From: Mycolicibacterium litorale
Lineage (GTDB): Bacteria; Actinomycetota; Actinomycetes; Mycobacteriales; Mycobacteriaceae
DNA length: 64,000 nucleotides
NCBI RefSeq assembly: GCF_010731695.1
Contig: NZ_AP022586.1
Coordinates: 5,022,001 to 5,086,000 of the forward strand
Reading direction: 5' to 3'
This document shows positions 1 through 11,904 of this stretch, one piece after another; the stretch's first letter is position 1, and every line of letters begins with the position of its first letter. Position numbers and translations under genes: made by a program. The notes under the pieces are model-generated. The model did not search any database, was not told the origin of the DNA, and saw only the letters and a program-made list of their open reading frames with translations.

Positions 1-1
1 G

Positions 2-517
2 ATGATGAACGCCTCCGACAACGTGATGGCCGAGGCGATCGGCAGGGAGGTGGCCGACCAACTCGGGCGGCCGCAGAGCTTCGAGGGCGCCACGCAGGCG
101 GTGCTGGGGCAACTGCGCAAGGCCGGCGTCGACACCAGGGACGCCCGGCTGTTCGACTCCAGCGGACTCTCGATCGACGACCGGCTGACCGCGCTCACCC
201 TCGACGAGGTGATCACCATCGCCGCGGGTGACGAACAGCCCGCACTGCGGCCGCTGGTCGACCTGCTGCCGATCGCCGGCGGCAGCGGCACACTGTCGAA
301 CCGCTATCTCGACACACCCGCGGGCCGCGACGCCGCCGGCTGGCTGCGTGCCAAGACCGGATCGCTCACCGGCACCAACTCGCTGGCCGGCATCGTCACC
401 GACGCCCGCGGCCGGGTGCTGACCTTCGCGCTGATGTCGAACAACGCCGGCCCGACCGGGCGCACCGCGCTGGATGCGCTGGCGGCCACGCTGCGGGCGT
501 GCGGGTGCGGCTCATGA
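2..517 (+). CDS. dacB: D-alanyl-D-alanine carboxypeptidase/endopeptidase, 3' part only
   Basis: This is the C-terminal 171 residues of a peptidase S13 (DacB/PBP4-like) enzyme that trims peptidoglycan peptides outside the membrane; the 5' end lies beyond the window. The SxN motif is seen as SDN near the start, and the KTG motif as AKTGSL about 120 residues in, in the expected order. The SxxK nucleophile motif must be upstream and is not visible. M. tuberculosis has dacB (Rv3627c) at the same place before the zincin and tilS genes, which supports the call. The stop overlaps the next start codon (ATGA), implying translational coupling. Confidence 0.88.
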   Translation: MMNASDNVMAEAIGREVADQLGRPQSFEGATQAVLGQLRKAGVDTRDARLFDSSGLSIDDRLTALTLDEVITIAAGDEQPALRPLVDLLPIAGGSGTLSNRYLDTPAGRDAAGWLRAKTGSLTGTNSLAGIVTDARGRVLTFALMSNNAGPTGRTALDALAATLRACGCGS

Positions 518-1557
518 GCGGATCGAGCGCGGAACTGACCGTCGGGCGCACCGTGGACTGGCGGTTCGCCGCCACCGTCGGCGCCAAACTGGCCCGACCC
601 GGACCGCCCGCCACCGACTACACCCGCAACCAGGCCCTCGAACAGCTCGCCGCGGCCGCACGGGAGGCCGAGCTGCCGGTGCGCGAGGTCACCGGCCTCA
701 ACGAAGGCAACGCCGTCACCGAGGCCCGCATCGTCGACCGCCCCGGATGGATCCGCGCCGCCGCGCAGTCGATGCGGGTGATGACCGGCGGCACCGACAA
801 GCCGAGCGGTTTCGTGACCGGCCGTGTCACAGGGGCGCAGACCGGTGCGGTGCTGGCGTTCGTGTCATCCGGCATCCTCGGCCAGTACGACCCGTTCGCC
901 GAGGGCGGCGGCGAACTGCTGCTGGTGTGGCCCAACGTCATCGCCGTCGAACGTCAGCTGCGGGTCTCGCCCTCCGACTTCCGGCTGTGGGTGTGCCTGC
1001 ACGAGGTCACCCACCGCGTGCAGTTCCGCGCCAACCCGTGGCTGGCCGACCACATGTCGTCGGCGCTCGCCGTGCTCACCAAGGACGGCGGCGACGACGT
1101 CACCGAGGTCGCCGCGCGACTGGCCGACCACGTCCGCAACCGGCATACCCAGACCGACCCCAACGCGAGCGGCGTGCTGGGCCTGATGCGCGCGGTGCAA
1201 GGCGAACCGCAACGGCGCGCACTCGACCAGCTGCTGGTCCTCGGCACGCTGCTCGAAGGGCACGCCGACCACGTGATGGACGCGGTCGGTCCGGCCGTCG
1301 TGCCGTCGGTCGCCACGATCCGGGCCCGGTTCAACCAACGACGTCAGCGCAGACAGCCGCCCGTCCAGCGCATCCTGCGCGCGCTGCTCGGCGTCGACGC
1401 CAAGATCAGCCAGTACACCCGCGGCAAAGCGTTCGTCGACCACGTCGTGTCCGAGGTCGGGATGCAACGGTTCAACACCATCTGGTCCGGGCCCGAAACC
1501 CTGCCGCTCCCAACAGAAGTCGACGAGCCGCAGCGATGGATCGACCGGGTGCTGTAG
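514..1557 (+). CDS. Zincin-like metalloprotease-family protein (Rv3626c type)
   Basis: A 347-residue protein with an HExxH motif (HEVTH, residues 163-167) in the context LHEVTHRVQF, typical of the actinobacterial zincin_2 family often listed as F420-associated or putative hydrolase. No signal peptide is visible, so it is probably cytoplasmic. The start at ATG 514 was preferred over an in-frame GTG at 499 because it overlaps the dacB stop as ATGA. The substrate is unknown. It sits between dacB and tilS as in M. tuberculosis (Rv3626c). Zinc binding by the two histidines is inferred from the motif; proteolysis has not been shown for the family as far as I know. Confidence 0.85.
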   Translation: MSGSSAELTVGRTVDWRFAATVGAKLARPGPPATDYTRNQALEQLAAAAREAELPVREVTGLNEGNAVTEARIVDRPGWIRAAAQSMRVMTGGTDKPSGFVTGRVTGAQTGAVLAFVSSGILGQYDPFAEGGGELLLVWPNVIAVERQLRVSPSDFRLWVCLHEVTHRVQFRANPWLADHMSSALAVLTKDGGDDVTEVAARLADHVRNRHTQTDPNASGVLGLMRAVQGEPQRRALDQLLVLGTLLEGHADHVMDAVGPAVVPSVATIRARFNQRRQRRQPPVQRILRALLGVDAKISQYTRGKAFVDHVVSEVGMQRFNTIWSGPETLPLPTEVDEPQRWIDRVL

Positions 1558-2498
1558 CCGTGCTGCGCGCCGAGGTGGCCGGGTTCGCCCGCCGCCACAT
1601 GTCCGGACAACCGCGGTGGTGTGTGGCACTGTCCGGCGGAGCCGATTCGCTGGCGCTGACCGCGGTGGCCGCCGACATCCTGCCCACCACCGCGCTCATC
1701 GTGGACCACCGGCTGCAGCCCGGTTCGGCCGCCGTCGCCGAGACCGCGCGGGATCAGGCCGTGCGGCTGGGCTGCGTCGAGGCGCGGGTGCTCGCCGTCG
1801 ACGTCGGGTCCGCCGGCGGTCCGGAGGCCGCCGCCCGCACCGCCCGCTACCACGCGCTGCGCGCCGCCCGCGGGGACGCCCCGGTGCTGCTCGCCCACAC
1901 CCTCGACGACCAGGCCGAGACGGTCCTGCTCGGGCTCGGCCGGGGTTCGGGTCCACGGTCGATCGCGGGGATGCGGGTGTGCGACCCGCCGTGGTACCGG
2001 CCCCTGCTCGGGGTGCGGCGCGCGGCCACCGTCGCCGCATGCGCCGAACTCGGCCTCCAGCCGTGGGCTGACCCGCACAACACCGACCCCCGCTACACCC
2101 GCAGCCGGTTGCGCACCGAGGTGCTGCCGCTGCTCGAAGACGTCCTCGCCGGCGGAGTGGCCGGGGCGCTGGCCAGGACGGCGGCCGCCCTGCAGGAGGA
2201 CAACGACACCCTCGACGCGCTGGCCGAGCAGGCGTCGGCCGAGGTGACCACCGGCGCGGGCCTGGACACCGCGCGCCTGGCGAGCCTGCCCGGCGCCATC
2301 CGGCGACGGGTGATCCGCGCCTGGCTCATCGCCGGCGGTGCCCGCGGGCTCACCGACACCCAGATCCAGGGCGTCGACGCCCTGGTGAGCGCCTGGCGCG
2401 GACAGGGCGGGGTGGCGGTCCCCTCGGAGCTGGCACGTCAGCGCCTGATCGCCGGGCGCCGCGACGGGATGCTCACCCTGCACCGTGAGCCGGTGTAG
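1536..2498 (+). CDS. tilS: tRNA(Ile)-lysidine synthase
   Basis: TilS converts the wobble cytidine of the AUA-reading tRNA-Ile to lysidine, using ATP and lysine. The N-terminal PP-loop motif SGGADS is at residues 33-38 of 320, followed by the conserved [12 protein letters not shown] segment. The start at ATG 1536 overlaps the upstream gene by 22 nt and gives an [12 protein letters not shown]-terminus that matches the remembered M. tuberculosis protein; GTG 1560 is the alternative. The length is typical of the short actinobacterial TilS. The gene leads directly into hpt, as in many bacteria. Confidence 0.95.
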   Translation: MDRPGAVAVLRAEVAGFARRHMSGQPRWCVALSGGADSLALTAVAADILPTTALIVDHRLQPGSAAVAETARDQAVRLGCVEARVLAVDVGSAGGPEAAARTARYHALRAARGDAPVLLAHTLDDQAETVLLGLGRGSGPRSIAGMRVCDPPWYRPLLGVRRAATVAACAELGLQPWADPHNTDPRYTRSRLRTEVLPLLEDVLAGGVAGALARTAAALQEDNDTLDALAEQASAEVTTGAGLDTARLASLPGAIRRRVIRAWLIAGGARGLTDTQIQGVDALVSAWRGQGGVAVPSELARQRLIAGRRDGMLTLHREPV

Positions 2499-2544
2499 GA
2501 CAGCCGCGTTGGTTCCGGCCGTCAGGGCATGGCACCCTTGGGTC

Positions 2545-3129
2545 GTGCCTGCGCATTCAGCCGACCTGTACGAGGGCGACATCAAATCGGTGCTTCTCTC
2601 GGAGGAACAAATCCAGACCCGCACGGCCGAGCTCGCTGCGCAGATCGCCGACACCTACCGCGACGCCGTCCTCGAACACGGGGAGGACCTGCTGCTCGTC
2701 ACGGTGCTCAAGGGCGCCGTCATGTTCGTCACCGATCTCGCCCGCTCGATCCCGCTGCCCACCCAGCTGGAATTCATGGCCGTCAGCTCCTACGGCTCCT
2801 CGACATCGTCGTCGGGTGTGGTGCGCATCCTCAAAGACCTCGACCGCGATATCAACGACCGCGACGTGCTGATCGTCGAGGACATCGTCGACTCAGGGCT
2901 GACCCTGTCGTGGCTGCTGCGCAACCTCGCGACCCGGCAGCCGCGGTCGCTTCGGGTGTGCACGCTGTTGCGCAAACCCGAGGCGGTGCGCGCCGACGTC
3001 GACATCAGCTACGTCGGCTTCGACATCCCCAACGAGTTCGTCGTCGGCTACGGCCTGGACTACGCGGAGCGCTACCGCGACCTGCCCTACATCGGCACGC
3101 TGGAACCGAAGGTGTACAGCGGCGACTGA
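2545..3129 (+). CDS. hpt: Hypoxanthine-guanine phosphoribosyltransferase
   Basis: A 194-residue purine-salvage enzyme that transfers ribose-5-phosphate from PRPP to hypoxanthine or guanine. The PRPP-binding loop is clear ([14 protein letters not shown]), as are the flexible-loop region with [11 protein letters not shown] and the KGA segment near residue 60. A GTG start at 2545 gives the expected family length; in-frame codons upstream extend into tilS and would add an unlike N-terminus. It follows tilS by 46 nt. In M. tuberculosis the same tilS-hpt pair precedes lpqG. Confidence 0.95.
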   Translation: MPAHSADLYEGDIKSVLLSEEQIQTRTAELAAQIADTYRDAVLEHGEDLLLVTVLKGAVMFVTDLARSIPLPTQLEFMAVSSYGSSTSSSGVVRILKDLDRDINDRDVLIVEDIVDSGLTLSWLLRNLATRQPRSLRVCTLLRKPEAVRADVDISYVGFDIPNEFVVGYGLDYAERYRDLPYIGTLEPKVYSGD

Positions 3130-3134
3130 CCGCC

Positions 3135-3860
3135 TCAGGCGAGCTCCCAGATCACGGTCACGCTGAACCCGACGGTCTGCTGGCCGGGCTCGAGCGGCAC
3201 CGCCATGGCCGCCTCGCCGCGCGGCATCGGGGTGGGCGGCGCCGCGCCGCCGGACTCGGCGATGGAGATGACCTTGCCGAGCTCCAGACCGGACAGTTCG
3301 GCGTACTGCTCGGCGCGCGCCTTGGCGTCCTGGAACGCCCGCGCCCTCGCGTCACGGATCAACTCAGAATCGTCCTCGATGGAATAGCCGACCGAGTTGA
3401 TCCGGGTGGCGTCGCCGCCGGTGCTCACGATCAACGCCAGTGCCTGCGACGCCGCGCTCAACTCGCGGATCTTGACGTCGATCGAGTTGTTCGCGCGGTA
3501 TCCGATGATCTCGGTGCCGTCGGCGCCGAACTGCGGTTGCAGGCTGACCTGGGTGGTGCTGATGTCCTCGCGGGGGATGCCCGCGCCGACCAGCGCGTCG
3601 ATGACCGCCTGCTGACGTTCACCGGACTGGTTCATCGCGCCGGTGACGTCGGCGGCGATGGCCTCCATTGCGACGTTGGCGGTCAACGTATCCGGGGTGC
3701 CCTGCACCTCGCCGGAGCCGACGACGGTGACCTGTCGCACCTCCCCGGACCCGCCGGTGGTGGGCCCTGAGTTGGCGTCGCACGCGGCCACACCGGCGAC
3801 CGCCAGAGCCGCCGCGACGAGGGTGAGCAACCGGGTCTTCGCGCGCACAGCGATCGGCAT
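3135..3860 (-). CDS. lpqG: SIMPL-domain lipoprotein (LpqG-like)
   Basis: A 241-residue exported protein. The N-terminus has an Arg/Lys region, a hydrophobic stretch and a lipobox (VAAC, Cys near residue 27), so it should be lipid-anchored outside the membrane. The remainder is a SIMPL (DUF541/BP26-like) domain, with a VTVVGSGEVQGTPD start and conserved ARARAFQDAKARAEQYA helix. Family members form oligomeric rings or channels in other bacteria, but the role in mycobacteria is not known to me. It converges on hpt with a 5-nt gap and lies 16 nt downstream of the dehydrogenase gene. The start ATG was chosen by the signal peptide; upstream in-frame codons read through the neighbouring gene. Confidence 0.82.
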   Translation of the reverse strand: MPIAVRAKTRLLTLVAAALAVAGVAACDANSGPTTGGSGEVRQVTVVGSGEVQGTPDTLTANVAMEAIAADVTGAMNQSGERQQAVIDALVGAGIPREDISTTQVSLQPQFGADGTEIIGYRANNSIDVKIRELSAASQALALIVSTGGDATRINSVGYSIEDDSELIRDARARAFQDAKARAEQYAELSGLELGKVISIAESGGAAPPTPMPRGEAAMAVPLEPGQQTVGFSVTVIWELA

Positions 3861-3876
3861 GCCAGGCACCCTACCG

Positions 3877-4893
3877 TCAGGGAGTGACCAAGATCTTGCA
3901 TTGCTCCTCGGGTCGGGCGAGCGCATCGAAGGCCTCACCCACGCGGTCGAGGCCGACCTCGCCGGTGACCAGCGGGGCCACGTCGATCGTGCCCTCGGCG
4001 ATGGCGCGCAAGGTCTCCGCGAATTCCGCCGCGTCGTAGGCGAAGACGAACTGCACGGTGAGTTCCTTGGGGGCGCCGTAGAACGGCACCAGCGTGTCGG
4101 GTTCCATGCACACCCCGGCCACCACGACGCGGGTGCGGGCGGGGGCGCGGCGCAGGATGTCGTTGAGGACGCCGGGTGCGCCGACCGCTTCGAACACCAC
4201 CGCCGGTGTGATGCCCTCGAAGGGGGAGCGTTGCGCCGGGTCGACGGTGTCGTGTGCGCCCATCGTCTGCGCCAGGCGGCGGCGGGTCTCCGAGTAGTCC
4301 GCTGCCACAACGTGTTCCACCCCGCGTAGCCGCAGCGCGGCGATGATCGCCATTCCGATCGGCCCGCAGCCCAGCACCAGCGCGGACTCATCGCGGGTGA
4401 TCGCCGACTTGTTCGCCGCGTGCAGACCCACCGCCATCGGCTCGGTCAGTGCGGCGTGGCTCGGGTCCAGCCCGTTCGGCACCGGCAGCAGCAGCGGCGC
4501 CGACAGCAGCATGCGTTCGGCGTATCCGCCGATGACGGTGTTGGAGTAGACGATCGGCGCGACGCCGGTCGCGGACAACAGCACAGGGATGGAGGTCACG
4601 ACGGTGCCCGGCGGCGGCGCGTCGGTGTCCGGGCCGGAACCGAGCACCTCCGCGGAGATCTCGTGACCCATGAACACGTCGGCGGACAGGTCGACGGGTT
4701 CGCCCAGCTCGGGCATGCCCTCCATCTGTGCCCCGGCGGCCAGCGCGTCGGCGCCGTGGGAGGCGAAGTGCAGATCGGATCCGCAGATGCCACACGCCTT
4801 CACCGCGACCAGGACCTGCCCCGGACCGGGAACCGGTTCGGGCACGTCGTCGCGCAGCACCATCCGGCCGCCGCGCAGCACCGCCGCGCGCAT
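3877..4893 (-). CDS. Zinc-binding MDR-family dehydrogenase lacking the structural zinc loop
   Basis: A 338-residue medium-chain dehydrogenase/reductase. The catalytic-zinc elements are present (CGICGSDLHF and MGHEISAEV), as is a Rossmann nucleotide motif (LGCGPIGMAI). The four-cysteine structural-zinc lobe that usually follows the GHE motif is missing. The reaction is probably NAD(P)-dependent alcohol or polyol oxidation, substrate unknown. Its ATG overlaps the stop of the LLM oxidoreductase gene (TAATG), so it belongs to a minus-strand unit ephA-LLM-ADH that may include the lipoprotein gene. M. tuberculosis has ephA and Rv3618 together, but I do not recall this dehydrogenase beside them. Confidence 0.85.
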   Translation of the reverse strand: MRAAVLRGGRMVLRDDVPEPVPGPGQVLVAVKACGICGSDLHFASHGADALAAGAQMEGMPELGEPVDLSADVFMGHEISAEVLGSGPDTDAPPPGTVVTSIPVLLSATGVAPIVYSNTVIGGYAERMLLSAPLLLPVPNGLDPSHAALTEPMAVGLHAANKSAITRDESALVLGCGPIGMAIIAALRLRGVEHVVAADYSETRRRLAQTMGAHDTVDPAQRSPFEGITPAVVFEAVGAPGVLNDILRRAPARTRVVVAGVCMEPDTLVPFYGAPKELTVQFVFAYDAAEFAETLRAIAEGTIDVAPLVTGEVGLDRVGEAFDALARPEEQCKILVTP

Positions 4894-6083
4894 TACTGCG
4901 TATCCGACGTCAACTCGTCGGTGTGCTCGGTGATCGCCTTGACGATCGCGTCGCCGGCCCGGCCGAGGAGCTGGTCGCGCATGCCCTTGGCCCAGTCGTG
5001 GGAGGCCCGGGGTGCGGTCAGCTGACCCTTGAAGTGCGGCATCACTTTTCGCGCGAACAGATCGTAGGAGTGGTAGGTGGCCTCCGGCGAGGCCCAGTCG
5101 TGGCCGAGCAGCAGCAGCGTCCCGAAGCCGCCGGATTTCTCCAGCAGGTCGTCGATGTAGGCGATCGCGTCGTCGGGTGTGCCGATGCAGCAGTTGCCCT
5201 GCGCGGCGTACTCCGCGACGAATTCGCGTGGTGAGCGTTCCCCCTCCACGCTGTTCGACAGCGGGACGAACCCGGCCGCTCCGAAGTAGTTCGCGAAATC
5301 GGCCAGCCCGTAGGTGCAGTCGTCGATCGCCTGCTCGCGCGAATCGGCTAGGTGCATGATCGACAACACCCGCCAGTCGCCCCGATCCGGTTCCGGCCGG
5401 CCGGATTTGGCGGCCTGGTCGACGACGATCTGCCACGTCGACTCCAGCGCCGCGAACCCGCCGGGCACCGACATCGACAGCGACAGCAGCGACGTGCCCA
5501 GCGCACCCGCCAGCCGCGGACCCGACGGCGAGATCATCGCTGCGGTGGAGATCTCGGGATACGGCCAGGTGTAGGGCCGGATGTGCAGGTGGGCGTCGCG
5601 CAGCGTGAACCAGTCGGTCTCGCGGGTGATGCGTTCGTCGGGTGCGGCGCGCAGCAGCGCGAGGATCGCCTCGAGCGACTCCTGCATCATGCGGCGCTGC
5701 TCGACGGGGTCGAGCCCCATCATGTAGGCGTCCGACGGCAGTGCGCCCGGGCCGGTGCCGAACATGACCCGGCCGCGGGTGAGGTGGTCGAGCAGCACCC
5801 AGCGGTCGGCCACCATCAGCGGATGGTGGTACGGCAGCGACACCACACCGGTACCGAGGCGGATGTGCCTGGTGCGTTCGGCCGCCGCCGCGATGAAGAC
5901 CTCGGGACACGAGATGAGCTCGTAGCCGCCCGAGTGGTGTTCGCCGAACCACGCCTCGTCGAAGCCGAGGCGGTCCAGCCGCTCCACCCGCTCCATGTCG
6001 TATTCCAATGCGACGGTGGGGGATTGGCCGACCGGATGGAACGGGGTGATGAATACACCGAAGTTCAGCGGTTTGGCGGTCAT
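4893..6083 (-). CDS. LLM-class (bacterial luciferase-like) flavin-dependent oxidoreductase
   Basis: A 396-residue TIM-barrel flavoprotein of the luciferase-like monooxygenase superfamily. Typical features are the N-terminal NFGVFITPFHPVGQ strand, DEAWFGEHHSGG, and RIRLGTGVVSLPYHHPLMVADRW-type elements that form the FMN/F420 pocket. It corresponds by position to M. tuberculosis Rv3618, next to ephA. Its start overlaps the ephA stop as ATGA. Whether it uses FMNH2 or reduced F420, and its substrate, cannot be told from the sequence. Pairing with an epoxide hydrolase and a dehydrogenase suggests oxidation of a hydrophobic compound. Confidence 0.88.
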   Translation of the reverse strand: MTAKPLNFGVFITPFHPVGQSPTVALEYDMERVERLDRLGFDEAWFGEHHSGGYELISCPEVFIAAAAERTRHIRLGTGVVSLPYHHPLMVADRWVLLDHLTRGRVMFGTGPGALPSDAYMMGLDPVEQRRMMQESLEAILALLRAAPDERITRETDWFTLRDAHLHIRPYTWPYPEISTAAMISPSGPRLAGALGTSLLSLSMSVPGGFAALESTWQIVVDQAAKSGRPEPDRGDWRVLSIMHLADSREQAIDDCTYGLADFANYFGAAGFVPLSNSVEGERSPREFVAEYAAQGNCCIGTPDDAIAYIDDLLEKSGGFGTLLLLGHDWASPEATYHSYDLFARKVMPHFKGQLTAPRASHDWAKGMRDQLLGRAGDAIVKAITEHTDELTSDTQ

Positions 6084-7009
6084 GACAGCTCCAATCCGGA
6101 CAGATGTTCGAGCAGCAGGGTGTTCACCTCGTCGGGGCGTTCCTGCTGCAGCCAGTGGCCTGCGCCGTCGAGCAGCACCTCGCGGTACTCGCCGGTGACC
6201 AGATCGGACACCCGGTGGCGCGGGGTGAAGCTCAGCACCGGGTCGGCGCTGCCCGCGATGAACAACGTCGGCACCGTGACGGTCGGCGCCGGGGTGCGCT
6301 CGGTCAGCTCCCAGTTGCGGTCGAAGTTGCGGTACCAGTTCAGCCCGCCGGTGAATCCGGTGCGGGTGAACACCTCGGCGTAGTGGTCGAACTCCGCCTG
6401 GCTCATCCACTCCGGCAACGGGGGCAGCGGCTTGTCGACGAGTTCGGTGGCCGGGGCGGTGAATCCCTCGAGCGCCAGCATGCGCTGTAGGGACTGCCGC
6501 GGGTCCCGGCCGAGGTCGGCGTCGGCCACCCCGGGTTCCTGGAAGTACAGGATGTAGAAGAAGTGGTCTCCGAAGGTCTTGCGCCAGATCTGCGTCGGGG
6601 GGTCGGACGCGCGCGGTACGGGCGGCACGCTCAGGTTCACCAGGCCCGCCACCCGGTCGGGGTACAGCAGCGCGAAGTTGGTGACGACCGGGGAGCCCCA
6701 GTCGTGTCCCACCATCACCGCCCGCCGCGCACCGACGTCGTCGAGCAGTCCGGCGAGGTCGCCGGTCAGCGCGACGATGTCGTAGTCGGTGATCGCGTCC
6801 GGGCGCGACGAGTCGCCGTAGCCGCGCTGATCGGGCGCGATGACGTGGTAGCCGGCCTCGGCGAGCACCGGGAGCTGGTGGCGCCACGAATATGCGAGTT
6901 CGGGGAAACCGTGGGCGAGGACGACGACGGGCGCACCGCGTTCACCGGCCTCCACGACATTCAGGCGGACGCCGTTGGTGTCGACTGACCGTTCGGTCGG
7001 GGTGATCAC
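6080..7009 (-). CDS. ephA: Epoxide hydrolase, alpha/beta-hydrolase fold
   Basis: A 309-residue epoxide hydrolase that opens epoxides to diols through an aspartyl-ester intermediate. The oxyanion motif HGFPE, the nucleophile elbow GHDWGS (Asp nucleophile), an acid residue in GSADPV and the catalytic His in GAGHWLQQ are visible. Tyrosines in the lid (YILYFQEPG) fit the usual epoxide-activating pair. It closely resembles M. tuberculosis EphA over its whole length. The GTG start at 7009 was chosen by alignment to EphA; the open frame continues far upstream as an antisense shadow of ftsH. It is the first gene of the minus-strand oxidoreductase unit and is divergent from ftsH. Confidence 0.92.
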   Translation of the reverse strand: MITPTERSVDTNGVRLNVVEAGERGAPVVVLAHGFPELAYSWRHQLPVLAEAGYHVIAPDQRGYGDSSRPDAITDYDIVALTGDLAGLLDDVGARRAVMVGHDWGSPVVTNFALLYPDRVAGLVNLSVPPVPRASDPPTQIWRKTFGDHFFYILYFQEPGVADADLGRDPRQSLQRMLALEGFTAPATELVDKPLPPLPEWMSQAEFDHYAEVFTRTGFTGGLNWYRNFDRNWELTERTPAPTVTVPTLFIAGSADPVLSFTPRHRVSDLVTGEYREVLLDGAGHWLQQERPDEVNTLLLEHLSGLELS

Positions 7010-7219
7010 GGTCTCACCCAAGCACACGGGTCCGCGCGGCGGAAGTAGTTTGGATACGGCCGTGTCCACTTCGGAGTTCGCCGTCGGACGGTGCCCATGG
7101 TTGCCTCCGGCGAGCCGTCGGGAACAACGGAACGTTGGTCTAGCGGTAGCCTGAACTGATCCCAGCTGCACGTATCGGAAGGACGTGGCCCGGCGGACAC
7201 GCTGCGGGCCTAGGAGAAG

Positions 7220-9547
<2,328 letters not shown>

Positions 9548-9568
9548 CAATTCCACAAGGAGGCCTCG

Positions 9569-10174
9569 ATGACGCGGTCGCACAACTCGACCACGGTGAA
9601 CATCGCGGATTTCGATCAGCAGCGCGCGGAGGCAGCGGTGCGCGAACTGCTGATCGCCGTCGGGGAGGACCCCGACCGGCACGGGCTCATCGACACCCCG
9701 GCGCGGGTGGCGCGTGCGTACCGGGAGATGTTCGCAGGCCTCTACGTCGACCCCGACGACGTCCTCAACACCACCTTCGACGAGCAGCACGACGAGATGG
9801 TGCTGGTCAAGGACATCCCCATGTACTCCACGTGTGAACACCACCTGGTGGCGTTCCACGGCGTCGCCCACGTCGGGTACATCCCGGGTGTGGACGGCCG
9901 CGTGACCGGGTTGTCGAAGCTGGCGCGGGTGGTCGACCTCTACGCCAAGCGGCCGCAGGTCCAGGAGCGGCTGACCGCCCAGGTCGCCGACGCGCTGATG
10001 CGCAAACTCGACCCGCGCGGGGTCATCGTGGTGATGGAGGCCGAACACCTCTGCATGGCCATGCGCGGCATCCGCAAACCCGGCGCCACCACCACCACGT
10101 CGGCGGTCCGCGGCCAGTTCAAGACCGACAAGGCTTCGCGCGCCGAGGCGCTGGATCTGATCTTGCGGAAGTGA
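9569..10174 (+). CDS. folE: GTP cyclohydrolase I
   Basis: A 201-residue enzyme making 7,8-dihydroneopterin triphosphate from GTP, the first step of folate synthesis. The zinc ligands are visible in [12 protein letters not shown] and in the later [11 protein letters not shown] segment, the latter also a family signature. An AAGGAGG-like ribosome site sits 8 nt before ATG 9569. It lies 21 nt after ftsH and overlaps folP by 4 nt (GTGA), so ftsH-folE-folP-folB-folK are likely read as one transcript with coupled translation. Dependence on zinc is notable given the zinc-limitation genes elsewhere in the window. Confidence 0.97.
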   Translation: MTRSHNSTTVNIADFDQQRAEAAVRELLIAVGEDPDRHGLIDTPARVARAYREMFAGLYVDPDDVLNTTFDEQHDEMVLVKDIPMYSTCEHHLVAFHGVAHVGYIPGVDGRVTGLSKLARVVDLYAKRPQVQERLTAQVADALMRKLDPRGVIVVMEAEHLCMAMRGIRKPGATTTTSAVRGQFKTDKASRAEALDLILRK

Positions 10175-11001
10175 GCGCCGCCGGGGTGCAGGTGATGGGC
10201 GTCGTCAACGTCACCGAAGACTCGTTCTCCGACGGGGGTCTGTTCCTCGATGCGGGCCGCGCCGTCGCACACGGGATGGCGCTGGCCGCCGAGGGCGCGG
10301 CGATCATCGACGTCGGCGGGGAATCGACCCGCCCGGGCGCGACCCGGGTGGACCCCGACGTCGAGATCGCGCGCATCGTGCCGGTCGTCGAAGCGCTCGC
10401 GGCGGCGGGCATCACGGTCAGCATCGACACCATGCGCGCCCAGGTGGCCGGTGCCGCACTCGAACACGGCGCCGCGATCGTCAACGACGTGTCCGGCGGC
10501 CGGGCCGATCCGGACATGGCGCGGGTGGTCGCCGAGGCCGGGGTGCCGTGGATCCTGATGCACTGGCGCGCCGTCGATCCCGACCGCCCGCACCAGGTGC
10601 CGGTCTACGGCGACGTGGTCAGCGAGGTGCGTGCCGAACTGCTGGCCGCAGTGGACGCCGCCGTCGCCGCGGGCGTCGACCCGCTGAACCTGATCATCGA
10701 TCCGGGCCTGGGGTTCGCCAAGACCGGGCAACACAACTGGGCACTGCTCAACGCGCTGCCCGAGCTGGTGGCCACCGAGATCCCGGTGCTGGTGGGCGCT
10801 TCCCGGAAACGTTTCCTCGGCGCCCTGCTCGCGGACGCCTACGGTGCGGTGCGTCCGCCCGACGGCCGGGAGACCGCCACGGCGGTGATCTCCGCGCTGG
10901 CCGCGCTGAACGGAGCGTGGGGAGTGCGGGTGCACGACGTGCGCGCCTCGGTGGACGCCCTGAAAGTGGTCGGGGCGTGGGAGGGCGGTGGCGGTGTCTG
11001 A
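10171..11001 (+). CDS. folP: Dihydropteroate synthase
   Basis: A 276-residue TIM-barrel enzyme joining p-aminobenzoate to hydroxymethyl-dihydropterin pyrophosphate; it is the target of sulphonamides. Signatures include [15 protein letters not shown] near the N-terminus, [11 protein letters not shown], the central SIDTMRA strand, and the C-terminal [10 protein letters not shown] loop. The GTG start overlaps the folE stop. This is the folP1-type synthase in the folate operon, by position and motifs. The stop overlaps folB. Confidence 0.97.
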   Translation: MSAAGVQVMGVVNVTEDSFSDGGLFLDAGRAVAHGMALAAEGAAIIDVGGESTRPGATRVDPDVEIARIVPVVEALAAAGITVSIDTMRAQVAGAALEHGAAIVNDVSGGRADPDMARVVAEAGVPWILMHWRAVDPDRPHQVPVYGDVVSEVRAELLAAVDAAVAAGVDPLNLIIDPGLGFAKTGQHNWALLNALPELVATEIPVLVGASRKRFLGALLADAYGAVRPPDGRETATAVISALAALNGAWGVRVHDVRASVDALKVVGAWEGGGGV

Positions 11002-11377
11002 CCGGATCGAGCTGCGCGGGCTGACCGTTCGCGGTCACCACGGCGTCTTCGACCACGAGCGCCGCGACGGACAGGACTTCGTCGTCGACCTGACGCTGTG
11101 GCTGGACCTCACCACGGCCGCGGCCAGCGACGACCTCGCCGACACCGTCGACTACGGCGGTTTGGCGCAGCGGGCCCACGACATCGTGGCAGGCCCGCCG
11201 CGCGACCTGATCGAGACCGTCGCCGCCGAGATCGCCGACGACGTGATGCGCGACGACCGCATCGAGGCCGTCGAAGTGGTCGTCCACAAACCGGAAGCGC
11301 CGATACCGCTGAGCTTCTCGGACGTCGCGGTGGTGGCGCACCGGACCCGCGCACGTGACGAGCAGGAGCGCAGATGA
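10994..11377 (+). CDS. folB: Dihydroneopterin aldolase
   Basis: A 127-residue member of the tunnelling-fold family that cleaves dihydroneopterin to 6-hydroxymethyl-dihydropterin and glycolaldehyde. The start region [21 protein letters not shown] carries the family signature, and the conserved VHKPEAP motif lies near the C-terminus. GTG 10994 is preferred because it gives MSDRIEL, close to the M. tuberculosis N-terminus; GTG 10988 is equally possible. It overlaps folP by 8 nt and folK by 4 nt. Confidence 0.95.
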   Translation: MSDRIELRGLTVRGHHGVFDHERRDGQDFVVDLTLWLDLTTAAASDDLADTVDYGGLAQRAHDIVAGPPRDLIETVAAEIADDVMRDDRIEAVEVVVHKPEAPIPLSFSDVAVVAHRTRARDEQERR

Positions 11378-11904
11378 CACGAGTCGTGCTGTCCATCGGG
11401 TCGAACGTGGGTGACCGGTTGGCGCGGTTGCAGTCGGTGGTCGACGCCCTCGGCGACGCCGTGCGGGCGGTGTCCCCGATCTACGAGACCGAGGCGTGGG
11501 GCGGCGTCGAGCAGGGCGCGTTCCTCAACGCGGTGCTCGTCGCCGACGATCCGAATCTCGACTGCTTCGCGTGGCTGCGCCGCGGGCAGGAGTTGGAGCA
11601 GGCCGCCGACCGGGTGCGCGGACAGCGCTGGGGACCGCGCACCCTGGACGTCGACATCATCACCTGCCACGACGGCGACACCGAAATACGTTCGGCGACA
11701 GCGGAACTCACGCTACCGCATCCGTACGCGCATCTCCGCGCGTTCGTTCTGACGCCGTGGCTCGCGGCCGATCCGGAGGCGACGCTGACGGTGGCGGACA
11801 CGATGCGGCCGGTGTCGTTGTGGCTGGAGGAACTCGACCCCGCCGAGCGCGCCAGTGTCCGGCTCACCGGCCTGACGCTGCACACGGAGCGTGCGGCCGG
11901 CTGA
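11374..11904 (+). CDS. folK: 2-amino-4-hydroxy-6-hydroxymethyldihydropteridine pyrophosphokinase
   Basis: A 176-residue kinase that pyrophosphorylates hydroxymethyl-dihydropterin to supply FolP. Visible signatures are the N-terminal [18 protein letters not shown], and [12 protein letters not shown], the last containing the metal-binding aspartates. ATG 11374 overlaps the folB stop (ATGA), and its own stop overlaps the next start by one base. The C-terminus is slightly longer than in E. coli HppK. Confidence 0.95.
   Translation: MTRVVLSIGSNVGDRLARLQSVVDALGDAVRAVSPIYETEAWGGVEQGAFLNAVLVADDPNLDCFAWLRRGQELEQAADRVRGQRWGPRTLDVDIITCHDGDTEIRSATAELTLPHPYAHLRAFVLTPWLAADPEATLTVADTMRPVSLWLEELDPAERASVRLTGLTLHTERAAG

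Noticed and set aside
474..1535. Long in-frame extension upstream of tilS
   Set aside because: It reads through the metalloprotease gene in a wrong frame as Arg-rich nonsense; the TilS N-terminus fits ATG 1536.
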